Assembly: GCF_002042975.1 (NCBI RefSeq) | Contig: NW_018150290.1 | Location: forward strand, 547,473 to 611,472 | Direction: 5' to 3' | Source of the DNA: Orbicella faveolata | Taxonomy: Eukaryota; Cnidaria; Anthozoa; Scleractinia; Merulinidae | DNA: 64,000 nucleotides | In this document: positions 11,777 through 26,200 of the stretch, in pieces | Layout of the letters: each line of letters opens with the position of its first letter | How positions within the stretch are numbered: the first letter of the stretch is position 1 | Notes under the pieces: model-generated | Told to the model about the DNA's origin: nothing | The model's database searches: none | What the model saw: only the letters and a program-made list of their open reading frames with translations | Made by a program: the position numbers and the translations under genes

Positions 11777-12654
11777 NNNNNNNNNNNNNNNNNNNNNNNN
11801 NNNNNNNNNNNNNNNNNNNNNNNNNNNNNNNNNNNNNNNNNNNNNNNNNNNNNNNNNNNNNNNNNNNNNNNNNNNNNNNNNNNNNNNNNNNNNNNNNNNN
11901 NNNNNNNNNNNNNNNNNNNNNNNNNNNNNNNNNNNNNNNNNNNNNNNNNNNNNNNNNNNNNNNNNNNNNNNNNNNNNNNNNNNNNNNNNNNNNNNNNNNN
12001 NNNNNNNNNNNNNNNNNNNNNNNNNNNNNNNNNNNNNNNNNNNNNNNNNNNNNNNNNNNNNNNNNNNNNNNNNNNNNNNNNNNNNNNNNNNNNNNNNNNN
12101 NNNNNNNNNNNNNNNNNNNNNNNNNNNNNNNNNNNNNNNNNNNNNNNNNNNNNNNNNNNNNNNNNNNNNNNNNNNNNNNNNNNNNNNNNNNNNNNNNNNN
12201 NNNNNNNNNNNNNNNNNNNNNNNNNNNNNNNNNNNNNNNNNNNNNNNNNNNNNNNNNNNNNNNNNNNNNNNNNNNNNNNNNNNNNNNNNNNNNNNNNNNN
12301 NNNNNNNNNNNNNNNNNNNNNNNNNNNNNNNNNNNNNNNNNNNNNNNNNNNNNNNNNNNNNNNNNNNNNNNNNNNNNNNNNNNNNNNNNNNNNNNNNNNN
12401 NNNNNNNNNNNNNNNNNNNNNNNNNNNNNNNNNNNNNNNNNNNNNNNNNNNNNNNNNNNNNNNNNNNNNNNNNNNNNNNNNNNNNNNNNNNNNNNNNNNN
12501 NNNNNNNNNNNNNNNNNNNNNNNNNNNNNNNNNNNNNNNNNNNNNNNNNNNNNNNNNNNNNNNNNNNNNNNNNNNNNNNNNNNNNNNNNNNNNNNNNNNN
12601 NNNNNNNNNNNNNNNNNNNNNNNNNNNNNNNNNNNNNNNNNNNNNNNNNNNNNN
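11777..12654. other. assembly gap of 878 N
   Basis: The run of N begins directly after a poly-C tract inside a TIR repeat (complete copy at 17249-17651) and ends at the start of the second copy of the 4.6 kb block. Because the flanks overlap by 4.6 kb, the true gap is probably absent. Confidence 0.95.
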
Positions 12655-15600
12655 TGTATCCAAAGATGTATCTTCGGGAGTGGGGTGGGGAGGAAAAGTG
12701 CTCCCAATAACAAGGTTTATGGGTAAGTGTGTTTGCATCACGTAATTTAGAGTCTGGGATAGAGTAGGAAATCACAGTTTTGGTTTCAATTTGGCATCAT
12801 TTACGGCAAAACTAATCAGTTGTGTGTAGAATAGTCCAGATCTGGAACCTTTCCCTAGCCCGGGGATTAGGCTGAGGGCGGGAGATGACTGACATTTCAG
12901 ACTAGAATTGGAAAATACTAATCATCAGGTTATCTTTGACAGCAACCAGAAACACTTTACCTGCAGCGACCGACTGTGAAAACAGCTAGTCTGGGAGGGA
13001 TTTGTTGTCTATTTAACAAATTGACGTCAGTTTTTCATGCGTTCGTCCTGCTTTTGTTCATGAATTTCGTCATAACATTGTCAAAGTGGCTGTGAATTGT
13101 CGAGTGGATCCACAGACTACTTTGCCAATGTTATGACGAAACTCATTGTCAATAACAGGACAGACGCATGAAAAACTGACGTCAATTTGTTTTTTACAAT
13201 AGCAAATTGTCAAATTGTCCACTCCCCTCCTCGCTCGTTGACGCATCGCATAAATTATAAATTCATGTGTTTGTCCGCTGATTGACAATGAAAATTGGCC
13301 AATAAGCGCGCGAGAATCGCTGCAGTTGTAAAAAAATGTTCAATTCAGCATTAATTCTCAACCTCAGATGATGCATTTTCTAGCTTTCTGATTGTTTCAT
13401 TAAATCTCGGTTATGAAAATGGTTCAATAAAACGAAAGTCATTGCTTCTTGTTAAGTTTAATTACTGTAATAATATATATTCTTCCAGCCAACTTAAGTA
13501 ATGTAGAACTCTCCAGCTGGTCACTTGTTTTCAATTTTCATTACTTACGCTTCATTCTACATGTGACCTTAACAACGAAACCCAAAGAGCTGCAAGAGGC
13601 TTCCTCCCTCACACTCAAATAATTTCTCCTATCTGCGTACGGCTATCACGCAAGCTCAGCATTTCTGGGATTATAGAACTTCTGCGCACGCGCAGGGTAT
13701 GAATCCGCCGACCAAGCTCATCAACAGTCACAAGTAAGCTCAAAAGCCCTTTCCGCTCGTTTTTCCGATCTCCTCTTCCTAATTGAGCAAATCTGATTTG
13801 ATCAAGAATATGCTGTGCCTTCTGAAACATTAGGATTGATAAGATAGTTCTCAAACCCAAACTTGAGCTTCTTTTACCATTTTATACCCTTCACCCCTGG
13901 CTAGAGGACATAAGCCAACGGACAGAATTCAAATTTTCAGTTCCACAAAGTATTACGCCTTCTAATCTGATCTTTTAAGCCTCCGCTGTTGTCGTCTGCC
14001 CTTGCTGCACTGTCACAGCCTGTTTTGTGACCGTCACGTTCCTCAGGCCGTCGTACAAACGTTTACTGAGACAACGTCGCGCAAATAGTTGGTTCACCGC
14101 CATCTTTCAATGCGGGGATGGGCGTGTTGTAGTGTGCCAAGAGGTTAAGCGACTTTGAAAAAGAAACTTCAAGGAAAACTAAGTTTTCTCGCCATTGTTT
14201 AAGAGTCTCAAAACGCTGTATCGCACAAAACAAGGTGCAACATGAAGATGAAGTCAATCCGGGTTGGGAAGTTTAGTGGAAGCCATTTACTGGTTTACCT
14301 GGAACTAATCCGGGGATCTATGCTGTAACTACAAGCTGGAAGATTTTGCCGTACAGATACCAAGAATAGCTCCACTTGCACAGATGAGCGCAGAAATCTG
14401 TGTGCAAGGTCATTTTATAAGTAAGCTTTGCAATGTTTTTATTCCCCATCTTCCCATTCATCTTCAGCATGATCATTTTCTCCGGGGTTATCTCCTTGCT
14501 CGTCCCCAGCCTCTTCAGGTTCTTCACGGTAACTAAGAGTATTTAGCAGTTCTCTCATGGCGACCATCAGGTTTTCCACGCCCCTTGCGAGTTCTGTATC
14601 CCGCAAAGGCCTGGGCCCACCCTCTGCTCCCTCTATGGGTTGTTCAAATCTCACTTCCACGCGTGGTCCGTTAGGGGCCTGGGCGTTGAAGGAAGGAAGC
14701 AGCGAGCGGAAAAACATGGATAAAGGACCGTGGTCTTCCTCACGACTTATATTCCTCCTGAAAAGATGACGGAAAGATGAATTGTCCTTATTTATGACAG
14801 CGGAGGATGACTCTCTAGAGGATGACTTTCGTAATTATTGTTATTTGATACTGTAGTAAATTTTGAAAATCAGCTGGCCCGGTTGTTCGAAGGGTTGATA
14901 ACGCTATCCACCGGATATCACGTCTAGTGGATTGCGAAGTTTGTTTTGTTAAAACTTCAAACATATCCACTACATAGCAGAAAAAGACACAATGAGATAA
15001 ATGGACAGAAGCAAGAAGATGTAGGAAAGCAGACAAGCACGTAAGTAGCTAAATAAATCATAAACTTTTAACCTTTCGAGAATGTTGTGTTGTCAAACAA
15101 GTCTGTTTTGTATAGACGGCTTGTAAAATGAGCAGAATAATTTTTAAGCCATGAATATTAACTTAACAATTGCTTAAAAACAAGAACCAATTAACCGTGT
15201 GGGTGACGGAAGTTATAAAAAAATTATTAAAGTTATTAAAAATATCTTGAATATACGTCGTTACCTTGATGGCCGCGCGTAGCCTGTAACTGAATCTTGA
15301 GGTGGCAGAGGATCATAGGACACAAGGGGAACATTCGCCAAGTCCTAAAACAAAAGAGAAAAAGTAGCAACTGAAACCTGGGGGATATAAGATAAAGCAT
15401 GCTTAAATTTGAAGCACATTGTTTGACTGACAGGAACTACACAGTACAGTACTTGAGGCGATCGTGACCACGAGGCGCTGTGGCTTCATGGTTAGCGCGC
15501 TGGCCTTAAGATCGAGCGGTCTGGGTTCGAGCCCTGGCTGAGAACATTGTGCTGTGTTCTTGGGCAAGACACATATACTCTCAGTGTCTCTCTCTACCCA

Positions 15601-17278
15601 GGTGAATAAATGGGTACCGGCGAATTTAATCCTGGGGGTAACCCTGCGATGGACTAGCATCCCATCCAGGAGGGAGTAGAAATACTCCTAGTCGCTTCAT
15701 GCTACAGCGATAAGCTCCAGCCTGACGGGTCACTTGGCTCGTATATAGATTTCACCTTTTACCAACCTACAGAGCTTGAGAAAAAGTAAGGAAAGAACCA
15801 AAAGAAAACAACGAGATCTTACCATAGGAAGAGAAGCAGTAGCATCTTTAATATCTACAACAAAGGAAGTGTTAATTTGATTTAACTATAACAAATGTTC
15901 TAGGCCATGATTGAATCACCTTCAAGAAAGGAACGCACCACATATTTCGAGTCCTGCTTCAATAAAAGCGTAGGATTAATCACCACAATTGAAGTAAAAG
16001 TGTTCTGGAAGTGTTTGAAATTCCGAAAGCCTAACTGAGAGTAGAGTTAAATTGATTTACCTGACATGATCACGTGCCTGTAAACATTTCGCGGTGTTCC
16101 CCTGTAACGTACTTGTCGCCTGGATAAGGAAAAAGAGAGTAATGATAACAATCTCAACTCTCAGCTCAACTTGACCAACACAAAAAGGAGGGAGAAACAG
16201 TTTGAATTCAATTTCTAATTTTGCGGTAGAAACTGCAAAGAACCAATCAGATCTCGAGTTAGTAGCAAGGAGAGTAGGAAAAATTGTAACGAGCGCCGCC
16301 AAGCACGGGTAAACTTGCCTCCGGTCACAATGGCTTGAAAACATGGAACCAGCGCCAAGCGCGGTTTAAACGTATGCAGGCCAGGTCAAGGTTGGTTTCG
16401 GTATTGCTCCGATTGGTTGAAATCAAGGTTGTTTGCTCTGATTGGTTAGAAATCGCTGTAAGAACTTTTTCTCACTTATACATATACAGTCGAACCGTCC
16501 GTAAAGGACACTATTGGGATCAGAAAACAATGCAAGAGAGATGTATGCTTACGGGAGGTTAAAAATGTAGTGTTTGTATATGGCTGGGACCAAGAAATGT
16601 TCACCTATGGGAGGCGTCCGTTAACGGAGGTTCCACTGTAGGTCAGAAAATGTAAAAGATAAGCAGACAAGTGATTACGGCAGAGTATTGGGCGAGAAAA
16701 TCGTTCTTAATTAGCTATAACTCACTTGTGTTTACATTCCTCAACCAATGGATCACGTGCTTCAACCCTTTCTAGAACTTTTTTTGCATTCTGCACAAGC
16801 CAGTCGATCACCTGCAACGAAACTCAACAGTTCAAAGTTTGGAAACAAGTTCGTTACGTCACTTCAATCATTTACCAGATTTACTAGATCAAGGTGTTTA
16901 TAACAGTAAAATTACGTGACTAAGAATTGTGCCATTCACCCAAGTTAAGATGCTATTCATGGCAGTCCATCGCCATGATAACTGTGAAGTTGCCTAGCAA
17001 TTCGCCAAAACACCTATATACTGTAGGATAGAAAACAAACACGGGAAGAACCCAATCTAGGCTTATACCCAGACCTCTTGATCCAGAGTCCAACCGGCTC
17101 TAGTCATAACCTACCAAGGCTTACGAGAAAGTAGACCCAGTTGCTGCATAAAGATGTTGCCGTTATCGAGTCAAAACTACTAAGCAACTCTCTCTTTCTC
17201 TTTTTTTTTATACTACAAAGGCATAATGGGTGCTAGTATTATGGTACAACCGCAAATCCTCGAATTAGCCCCCCCCCC
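12655..17278. repeat. duplicated 4.6 kb block, right copy
   Basis: Near-identical to 7153-11776. This copy is contiguous with the upstream TCF25 exons and passes the poly-C tract where the other copy breaks, so it is the copy to use in the gene model. The MITE (13017-13189), SINE (15471-15762) and pogo-type MITE (16487-16638) are present at the expected offsets. Confidence 0.95.
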
Positions 17279-20200
17279 CTCGAATAAGCGCCCCTCCTAT
17301 CGGCCGAAAGTTAAAATAAGCGCCCCCTTCCCTCCCCCAATTTTGTAGACGAGTAATGAGACAACAAAGGATGTATAGTTTCGTCATGTAGTCTTAGATT
17401 TGTACATTGTTTCAGTTTCTGAACACGTTAAGTGAATACGTTGAACACGTTAAGTACTAACGGTGCCGCGATTTAAACTTTAGGATCAGCTTTTTATGTC
17501 GATAAACAGCTTATGTTGTTGCTAACGCGCAGATGATGTATTAAAAAGATGATCATGTCAGGCCACGATTTGGGAAAAGTTAAATAAGCGCCCCCCGTCT
17601 TCTTCTAAATTTGAAATAAGCGCCCCGGGCGCTAATTCGAGAATTTACGGTAGTTTGAATTCGGAAGGATCATTATCACAGGGAAAATCCGTTTTTTGCC
17701 AATAGCAAGAAAATACATGTAAGTTCTCGAGAAGAACGCTTTTCCAAAGGTCACCCAGAAAGAGTTCGTATTTAAATACAAACGAAATAGTTTCTTCGTA
17801 ACGGCAGCAATATAATGTTTTGTGGATGTTCCACAATTATTTTTACCCCGTTAAAGTTAGGTTAACAAGATTGATGCAGTTAGTCTTACCCCGGGTTCTT
17901 TCCAGGCGTGGTATGTCCTGCCTATGTACAGCGCCTCAAGCTGCTTCAAAGCAACGGGTTCACTGCAGACAAATGCAAAAAGACCATTTGAAAAATCAAT
18001 ATTGTAACGTAGAATTCATGAAATAACTGACACAGGTTGAGAAAAAAAAAACCCATTACATTTGCATGTATTCTCCAGTTTTGATGCCGTTAAATTCTGA
18101 AAATAAGGTTACATTTCACTCACAAGGTTCTATCTCGAGCTGGTTATAAATGCATTTGGCTCGCTGTTTTTTATCATGCCTTTTAAAATGAAACTTGGGT
18201 TTATCTCAATTACCCTTGAATAAAATGCTATCGGATCAGCGGTTCATTACCAGATCTCTCCTTTCTCCCCTAAGAGCAGATGAATCTGATTAGCAGCGAT
18301 TAGTTTATTCCTGTCTATTTTCTAGTTTCAAATAGTTTGGACAGTTTTTTTCTTCTCGCAACGAACTTCACAAGAAGGTTAACTGAAACCACACACAGTG
18401 TTTACAATACCTGATTCCTGGTGAAGGACAAAAGAACGGGTGCTGAACGAGGGTGGAGTCTAACACAACGTTACACTTTTCCATCAGAGGACATAAAACC
18501 TAAGAAAACACCATTGTCAGCTCACTGGCCCAATTTATACTAGAGACGAATCATCCGACGCCAAATTTATATTACGGAGACGACTTGTCCATCTGAGACG
18601 ATTTATCCCTTTGAGACGGATAACTCGCCTAGGTATAAATCCGATATTTAGACAAATTGTGTGGCCAAATTCATCTTCCGCTGATTCGTTAATCGTCTCA
18701 GACACTCTCAACGACACAGGGTAACCAGCAAATGTACAGCTTTTAACGTCTACACGAGAAGACGATTACAAAACACTTCCTTGTTTGTTTATAAGAAATT
18801 TAAAACTGGGTCTTAAATGTTGTTGTCGGATCTGTAACTCTCTGGTTTTGTACTGAGGACAATCGTTAGATATCCCTCTTAATATTTAAATCTTATGGTT
18901 AGTCCAAATAAGCAGCATTGAAACCTACCATTGGAAACATAATCAATGCTATCTGGAGCTGCAACGAAACAACAGAATAAGGATGAGAAAGTTTAAAAAA
19001 GAAGTCTGGTACAAAACAAATGAATAGATAAACTACTTTTACGAGTTTAAAAAGTCAGTCAGTTGATAGTCCTATAGAAACGGACTTGGGTACTTTGCAG
19101 ATTTGTGGGAGGCGCGGTGACCTTGTGGTTAGTGAGCTCGTCTCTGGATCGAGCATTTCGGGTTTGAGCCATGGCTGGGGACACCTTGGTGTGTTCTTGG
19201 ACAAGACACTTTACTCTCACAGTGCCTCTCTCAAGCCAAGTGTATAAATGGGTACCAGAAAATTAAATGTTAAGGGTAGCCCTTCAGTGGACTAGCATGC
19301 CATCCAGGGGAGCGCAGAAATACTCCTAGCCACTTCATGCTACACAAACCGGGATAAGCTCCAGCCTGATGGGCCACTTGGCTCATATGTAGACTTAACC
19401 TTTTTACCTTTACTTTACAGATTTACATCGTAGTGGTTCTCGCTTAATGGGCTAAAATGTGGATTTTACATGAAAATTAAAAGCAGCAAACAGATTGCTA
19501 CCCAAAGAAACTATTTGTTGTAGTTAGATCTACAGTAGCTGATGATGTTGAAGTAAAGTCCTACCCATGAGACATGGATCACACATGGGGGGAACACAAA
19601 CGTTCGCTAAATTTGTTAAAGCAAATTTTGACACCATTAATTTTGTGGTGATGTTCCAGAATCTTTTGGCAATCACAAAGCCAGTTTGTTCACACCATTA
19701 AAGGGAAAGGGTCTATCAAAAAAGGCAACTTACCAATTCATCAGCTCTGTTTGTTTGACCATTTTGTCTGTTTGACTGGAAATAGGCAAGAGCCACAGAG
19801 AAAGCAAAATTTGGTAGCTGAGACAGGTTCCTGTGGGACTAGAGAATTTAAAGTGTCAGTGCTAATAAAACACAATATTATTGCGATTGTTTTGTTTAAT
19901 ATGTATTTCCTTTTTAGTTTTATTACCTCACCTTTGAACTACACTAGAACTTGTAGTGTTGATACAACTGTTGGTATAGCTGTAAGTATTATTTAATTAC
20001 GTGATTACAGTTTATAATACACATTTGACAGGATGGCTAAACACACAAGATTGTTTTTAAAATTCATGCCACTTTAAGTTAAAGAAGCAGATGCAACCAG
20101 CATGAGTCTGAGAAAAGTGGACAGTCCTTGTATAAATTAAATTCTTGCTCAAATTCAGGCATGCATCAAAGTTTCCTTTCTTAACTCTCTCTTATGTTTG

Positions 20201-23200
20201 TATTTAGGCTATGTGAATTAGCACAGCCATACCAAGATCACTCCTTTTAATCACATAGGTTTTAAGCAAACAGTTTTTTAATGTCTGTTTGTGGATAAAA
20301 ACTCTTGCTGCAATACAAAAATTAACATCTGCTCTTAGCCTGAAATGTGAGGGTGGGAGATGACTGACACTTCAGGCTAATCTGCTCTCTTTAATACTTA
20401 ATATCTAATGTCTTACCTCCCATTCCTCAAAGAGTCTTATAAGGAAACTGAACTGCTCAGATTGTAAGGCATAGAAATCAATCATAAGGAGAACACCAAG
20501 AGGATCTTCATCTGGTTCCAGACTGAAAACAAGAGTTTGAAAACTACAGCAACAGTTATCACACTGATTAACAAAGGAAGAGGCTAGTGGAGTGTTCTTC
20601 AAAGTGAAGTAAGAATAATGTTAACAATTAAGTGCATTTCAGTTACATGTAAGTCTGTTTTATTCTTACAGATGTGAAAAGAGAGATGACTCGCTGGTGC
20701 TAACACTAACTGTTATCTTCATCTCTCTAAAGTGAAGCAATTAGGAGTCTCAACACTATCCCTAGCCTCCAATACAGACCCTCTTTGGGCATATCACACA
20801 ATCTTCTTGTCATGGAGAAAAAAGATTGTGTGACAAGACCAAAGAGCATGTGCACAGGAGGCTTAAGTCCACAATTCAATCATACCCATTCATTTCATTT
20901 TATCTCTTCTTCCCACTCCCTGAACAGGATCAAGGAAGAGAGACCCTGGGAGCTAGCACAACTACATGTAATGCTTATATAAGCTGGTCCTATTCTCCAT
21001 ACAGAGTGGAGGAGACAATGGAATACAGCAAGCATTATGACATGATTACATTCAACTGGAATTTAGCGATCCTCTCTCACCTAAGCAAGAGCTTGCATAA
21101 CTCCAAAGCTGTTCTGTAGCAACCTAAAATTTGAAAATTAAACAATCGAGTTTCAGGCAAAGCAAATTCTGCTGGAAGTCTTTCCTCTCCCTAAAGTGTA
21201 CATAACTTTGGTTAACCATATCAAGAACTAGAAATTCCAAGCTGTGTTGATCACCTGGGCAATTACAAGCATACTGCCCTATAGTGAGCCATGCACACAC
21301 TCATCAACTGACACAAATAGATTAGCAATTGAAACCATCATCGTCTACAGGTGTGTTACCTTTTTGTCCCACAAAGATGATTTGACGAAACAAAGCAATA
21401 AAGAAGGACCTGCAAAGACAAAATAAATATTATATACTGTTTGCCTTAAGTTATTACAATAGGGAACGTCATGAAATAATTGGAGCTTAAAACAAATTTA
21501 CAAGCACGATATGTGCGCAGAACTTGCTGTAGGTGTCAGTGCTAGACAACTAATAGGCTTTCAAAGATGTCAATAAAGTTACAAAGTTACTAGTTTTTAA
21601 GGGCTCTAGAGGGGTTTTAGTATGATTACATCTGCACAGTACAAGATTTGACATAAAGATGCAAATTATCACTTTCATTGTTTCTTGTCCCATTCTGACA
21701 AATTCTGCAAGGCTTGATATTTGACAATCATGTGTTTGGTTTGATTGGCTTCCATACTAAATTCTCTTAAACATGTTACCTGTTTTCTGCCCTTCTGTAC
21801 TCAAGCCTTGAATAGCCTTGTGTAAGACTGAACAATGTGTGGAAACTGTGTTCAAGACAGTAGAGAGCTCTTTCTGAAATACAACAGAATCAAAATAATT
21901 GTTTTCAAACCTTCAGTTCATATGAGTGGATGTTTCAGTATCTACAGCTGGTGATCTCAGATTTGCACTGGCTTAACTGCATACAGTTATAGTTCATTGA
22001 GCATAAAAAAAAATTTTCAACCTTTTTTGGGACACATTTGGGTTGTTGGTAAGGAGGAGAGACACAAACAAAACATTGTAACTCTGACCTATTAGCTCTG
22101 CAGCCATCTGGTAATCTTCTCCCATCTTACAGATTTCACTGAGTTGCAGAAGAGAGTCTACATGGTACGGATGAGTGTTTAAAATGGTCTACAACAACAA
22201 AAAACAACAACAACAACAATATGAATATTAAGTAGCCATGTATTAACCAGAAGTGGATAAAGGCAAATTAATCAGTACAGTTGAACCTCGATTATCCGCA
22301 CTTGTTGGGACTAGACGAAATAGTCCAGATAATCGAGGGTCCGGATAATTGAAAATATGAATATTAATGAAGAACAAAACTGTTTAAATAAAGCAACATT
22401 TAATCGTGAAACAACACTTCTACAAATTGCTTGGAAAACAATATGGTCTACTGTACATCTTGAACCACTCAATTCTCAGCCAATCGGAACTCATTTGAGT
22501 GTTCTTCATTAGTTATGACCCGTGCGAGTGCTGCTTTTGCTCTTTAAAAGCAAAACAACCTCATTTTTGACTGCACTTTTCAATGCTATAGTTTTAAAAA
22601 GAATATTGCTACGGATCTGGATCATGACTAATAAATGATCATGACAAAACTGGGACTAGAGAAAAAGTCTGGATAATTGAGAAATCTGGATAATCGAGGT
22701 ATGGATAATCAAAGTTCGACTGTAGTGAGTTTTTGAAGCTGATTTTTGGTGCATTAGCCTTTCGTCAGAACAATGTGGGAGATTAAGGGTTGTATTTGTG
22801 TCTATGTGGTGTACAGAGGAATGTTTCCTTCAATAGAATAACTCCACATGATGCACGTTTTTGATTTAAACTGTTCCTAACTTCAAACCAAAGAAAACTA
22901 GAAGTGGCATTGAATTTTAGCAATTGAACACCATGAAACTTAACCCATGTAGTATACACATAGTTGGAGAGGGGCAATGTGAGAGTACCCAGTCTTGTGC
23001 AGGATGTTAAGAAGGCGAACCTTCAAAATGATCGAGTTTACTTCTGAGAAAAATAACTCAGTTTCTAAACTCAGCGCTCTTAAATGGATCTCTTTGGTTT
23101 TTTTTTTGTTCAGTTAACTTAGTGACAAAACTACAATGGACATACCGGGGTAATTTACTTACAGAAATGTTGTTGGGGTTTAATGATTCTACTGCATCAA

Positions 23201-26200
23201 GAAATAGAAACTGGACTTCTTGATAAGAAGGAGAGTGCTTAAAGGCAAAATAGTTGTACCTAAAAAGGAATGACAGAAAAGCCTAAAAACACAACCTCTA
23301 AAACAACAACAATATTACTACTCATTTCCAAAGAAAATCTTAAAGTTCTGTGCCTTAAAAAATTCCCTCAATGGACCAACAGAGGAGTAAGTCCTCAGTA
23401 ATGTTCCACCTAAAAGAGCTCACTTTTCAGGTTAGAGGTACATAAATGGGCAGGTATTGCACCAAGGTGAAGGATGAAAAAGGTCAAAAATTGCCATTTA
23501 GATCATTAAAAGGCTTTATCAAAATAGCTCTGGCAAATGCACTTGCTGTGTTATCTGTTAGGTATTTTAAGGATTAATAAATCCAAGGTTATAGAAAAGG
23601 GCTAATTCATGGGGTATTTTTAAGGACTGTACATGTAAATCAAACGGTTCACTTTTGTTTGTCAAAAATGGTATTTTGAAGGGCGAGGGACTGATCCACA
23701 GGATAAAGCCTCTCTATATAAACTGGGTATACCCTACCTTCAGGAAATTCCCACTTTATTAATGAGATCTGTAATGTAATGTGGTTTTACTTACAGGTAG
23801 ATTAGTTCTGACAGTTGGGTGGAAATGAAATAATTCAACTTACCCACGTTTGATTCCCAGGAACTCCATACTTATTCCTGTGAAGAAGCAAAGATATCAA
23901 ACCGTATGTAACAGGAAAGAAGTACTGTTAGTATTGAATAACAAACTAATGAGGAATCATGTTAACATGTCACTAACCAGTTGCTCCCATGTGTGGCCAT
24001 GATGGCTTCACTGACACCAACCTGTTGGTGTGGCAAACAAAATTTATTATTTGGACTGGACTGAACTACAACCCTTGTGACTGCTTGAACAATTCTGCAA
24101 TTTCTGTTTAAAACTCGCAGCCATTATTAGGGTCGTCACGCAATGCTTCTCCCCCACTAATGGCTGCTTAAACCCGAACCCCATTTGTTTCTGCAGATTA
24201 GCCAATCACAACATCCCTCACATATTCTTGAGGCGGTCGCGCCAAGACTAATTGTCCAATCACAACTCGTGTTCTATCGGCTACTGATAGTGAAACCAAC
24301 ATGGTGTCGCTCGAAGAAGCCTTTATTTTGGTGTCTACCAAGTTCAAAATCCCCACTTTAAATTATCATCAGAAGTTGGCAATTGAAAAAATAGTTTCAA
24401 ATAGGAAAGATGTTTTTGTAAAATGGGGTTGACTAGCCTACACAACTTCTACGGTTTGTGACATTTGTAGATTTGCCGTTCTTTGTTCGGTCACTCGACC
24501 TTTCTTGTCACTTCACTCGTGTTCATGAAGGGCACTTCATGTTGTGTAATAAGGAGATATTTTAAGTGGAGTTGAGCTGTTAGATCGTGCTATGGCAAAT
24601 GTTTATAGGTCATAGGTCTGCATGGTTTCCNCTGTTATCTGCATGTCGACTCGTTGAGTTTGACACCTCTGTAATTTGCCATGTGTTTATGCATTGTTTA
24701 GGCTCATTTCTATTGCAAGATATGCTTTTAAGTCTACATGAATTTGCTTTTGAGGGACAAAATATGAAAATATGAAATATGAAATTTTTGGTGTTTCCAA
24801 CGCATCCGAATCTTCGTGGATGGCAGAAGAAGTGCAAGTGGTATTGGCAAATCGCAGGGATTTAGATGCTTTTCCTCGAGGTGATGAAGTTGATGTATTT
24901 TTGGCACCTCTGTCGGCATTCTCATCTGGATGTAGTAGGCGTTTTGCCCTGAGATTTTCTCTTGCCTTCAAGACTTCTTCGATTTCTTTCTTTAGCTCCT
25001 TCAACTTATCTGATGCCCGATTAAATTTTATCTAATGCTGGTAGCCTTTGTCTCTACAGACGGACAGTTCACTGTTTTCTGAGTAGCGACTCACGTCCAC
25101 GATGGCGAGGATCGGATGACTTCAGCAATGTCGAGTGAACTCTTACCGAAAATGAAGATTTTGTTATTCTTGAGGGAAGCCAACGAACAAATAAAGCACC
25201 TAGAACTACTTTCGACTATTTTCTTCTGAGTTAGATCCATAGGACATCTCTGGGATGTCTTGCAACATCTCGTTAAGGAGGTGATGAATTTACGCGGGGA
25301 AACTGACGTCACTGACAAACTACTGATACGTGATTGGTTTCAGAGCTAACAATAGGCAACGCGTGATGGGTGCATTCTGTAATTTTCACGTGAACTCTAA
25401 ACAAAGGGAAACAAATGGGGTTCAGGTTTAAGCAGCCATTAGTGGGGGAGAAGTGTTGCGTGACGACCCTAATAACGGTTGCAGAGGAGACTAACATGTC
25501 AGCTAATTCCCCCAACAATGTCTACAGAGTCATTTACAATCATTGTTGAAGACAAGATTAGAAGTCAGTTTAGTGAAGATGACTCTAGTAACAGTATTTC
25601 TCTTACATCATCTGTCAGGAATACGAAGGATACATCAAATAAAAAAAATTGTTTCTCAGTTATATAGATTAGAAAAGGTTTCAATTAGTTAACTGTGCAA
25701 AAACTGGTAGTTATATGTAGGAAAAAAGTTTGAATTAGACAGACAGAGAGGATTGCATACATGTACATCAATAAACAAGTGCACAGTCCTTCATCACAAA
25801 CTCTTTCATTCTCTTTCACATTGTTAATCGCATGAATTACCTTGTTGAGCGATGATAGACTCGCTGATGTGCTCTTCTTTGTCTGTACAAAAAGATTAAT
25901 ATTTAATGAAAATGAAAAGTAGCCTGAAAAACTAATATGCCCATGAGAGATGGTTAGAAGGAATACTTGCTGACACCATTGCATACATTTGTATGACTTT
26001 GCTTACAAAAGGCATCACATTTCAGATTTCAGTAGGGAATAAACTTGCAGAGTTTTTTCCAATGTATTAATTGAACAGGGCACAAAGTTTGACATTAAAA
26101 CTTAAATAATCCTTAAACTATGGTATGGCAAGGCTGTCACCTGGTTGCTGGCATGACTGTCTTGACTAGCAGCTGCAGTGAAAATCACTAACAATTTGAC

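Larger units (their letters stand above)
24117..25495. mobile_element. 1.4 kb TIR transposon carrying gene fragments
   Basis: Inverted arms of about 70 bases (GCAGCCATTATTAGGGTCGT on the left; ACGACCCTAATAACGGTTGC on the right, continuing through CCCCCACTAATGGCTGC) bound the element. The right end extends to GAGGAGACTAAC. The interior holds a RecQ-like helicase start (24301-24432) and a minus-strand frame predicted to be coiled coil (24687-25004), but no transposase I can recognise. An element with related ends is at 49983-50848. It is inserted in the TCF25 intron between exons 6 and 7. Confidence 0.8.

Noticed and set aside
11711-12775. Long open frames across the N run on both strands
   Set aside because: They consist of unknown residues from Ns and carry no information.
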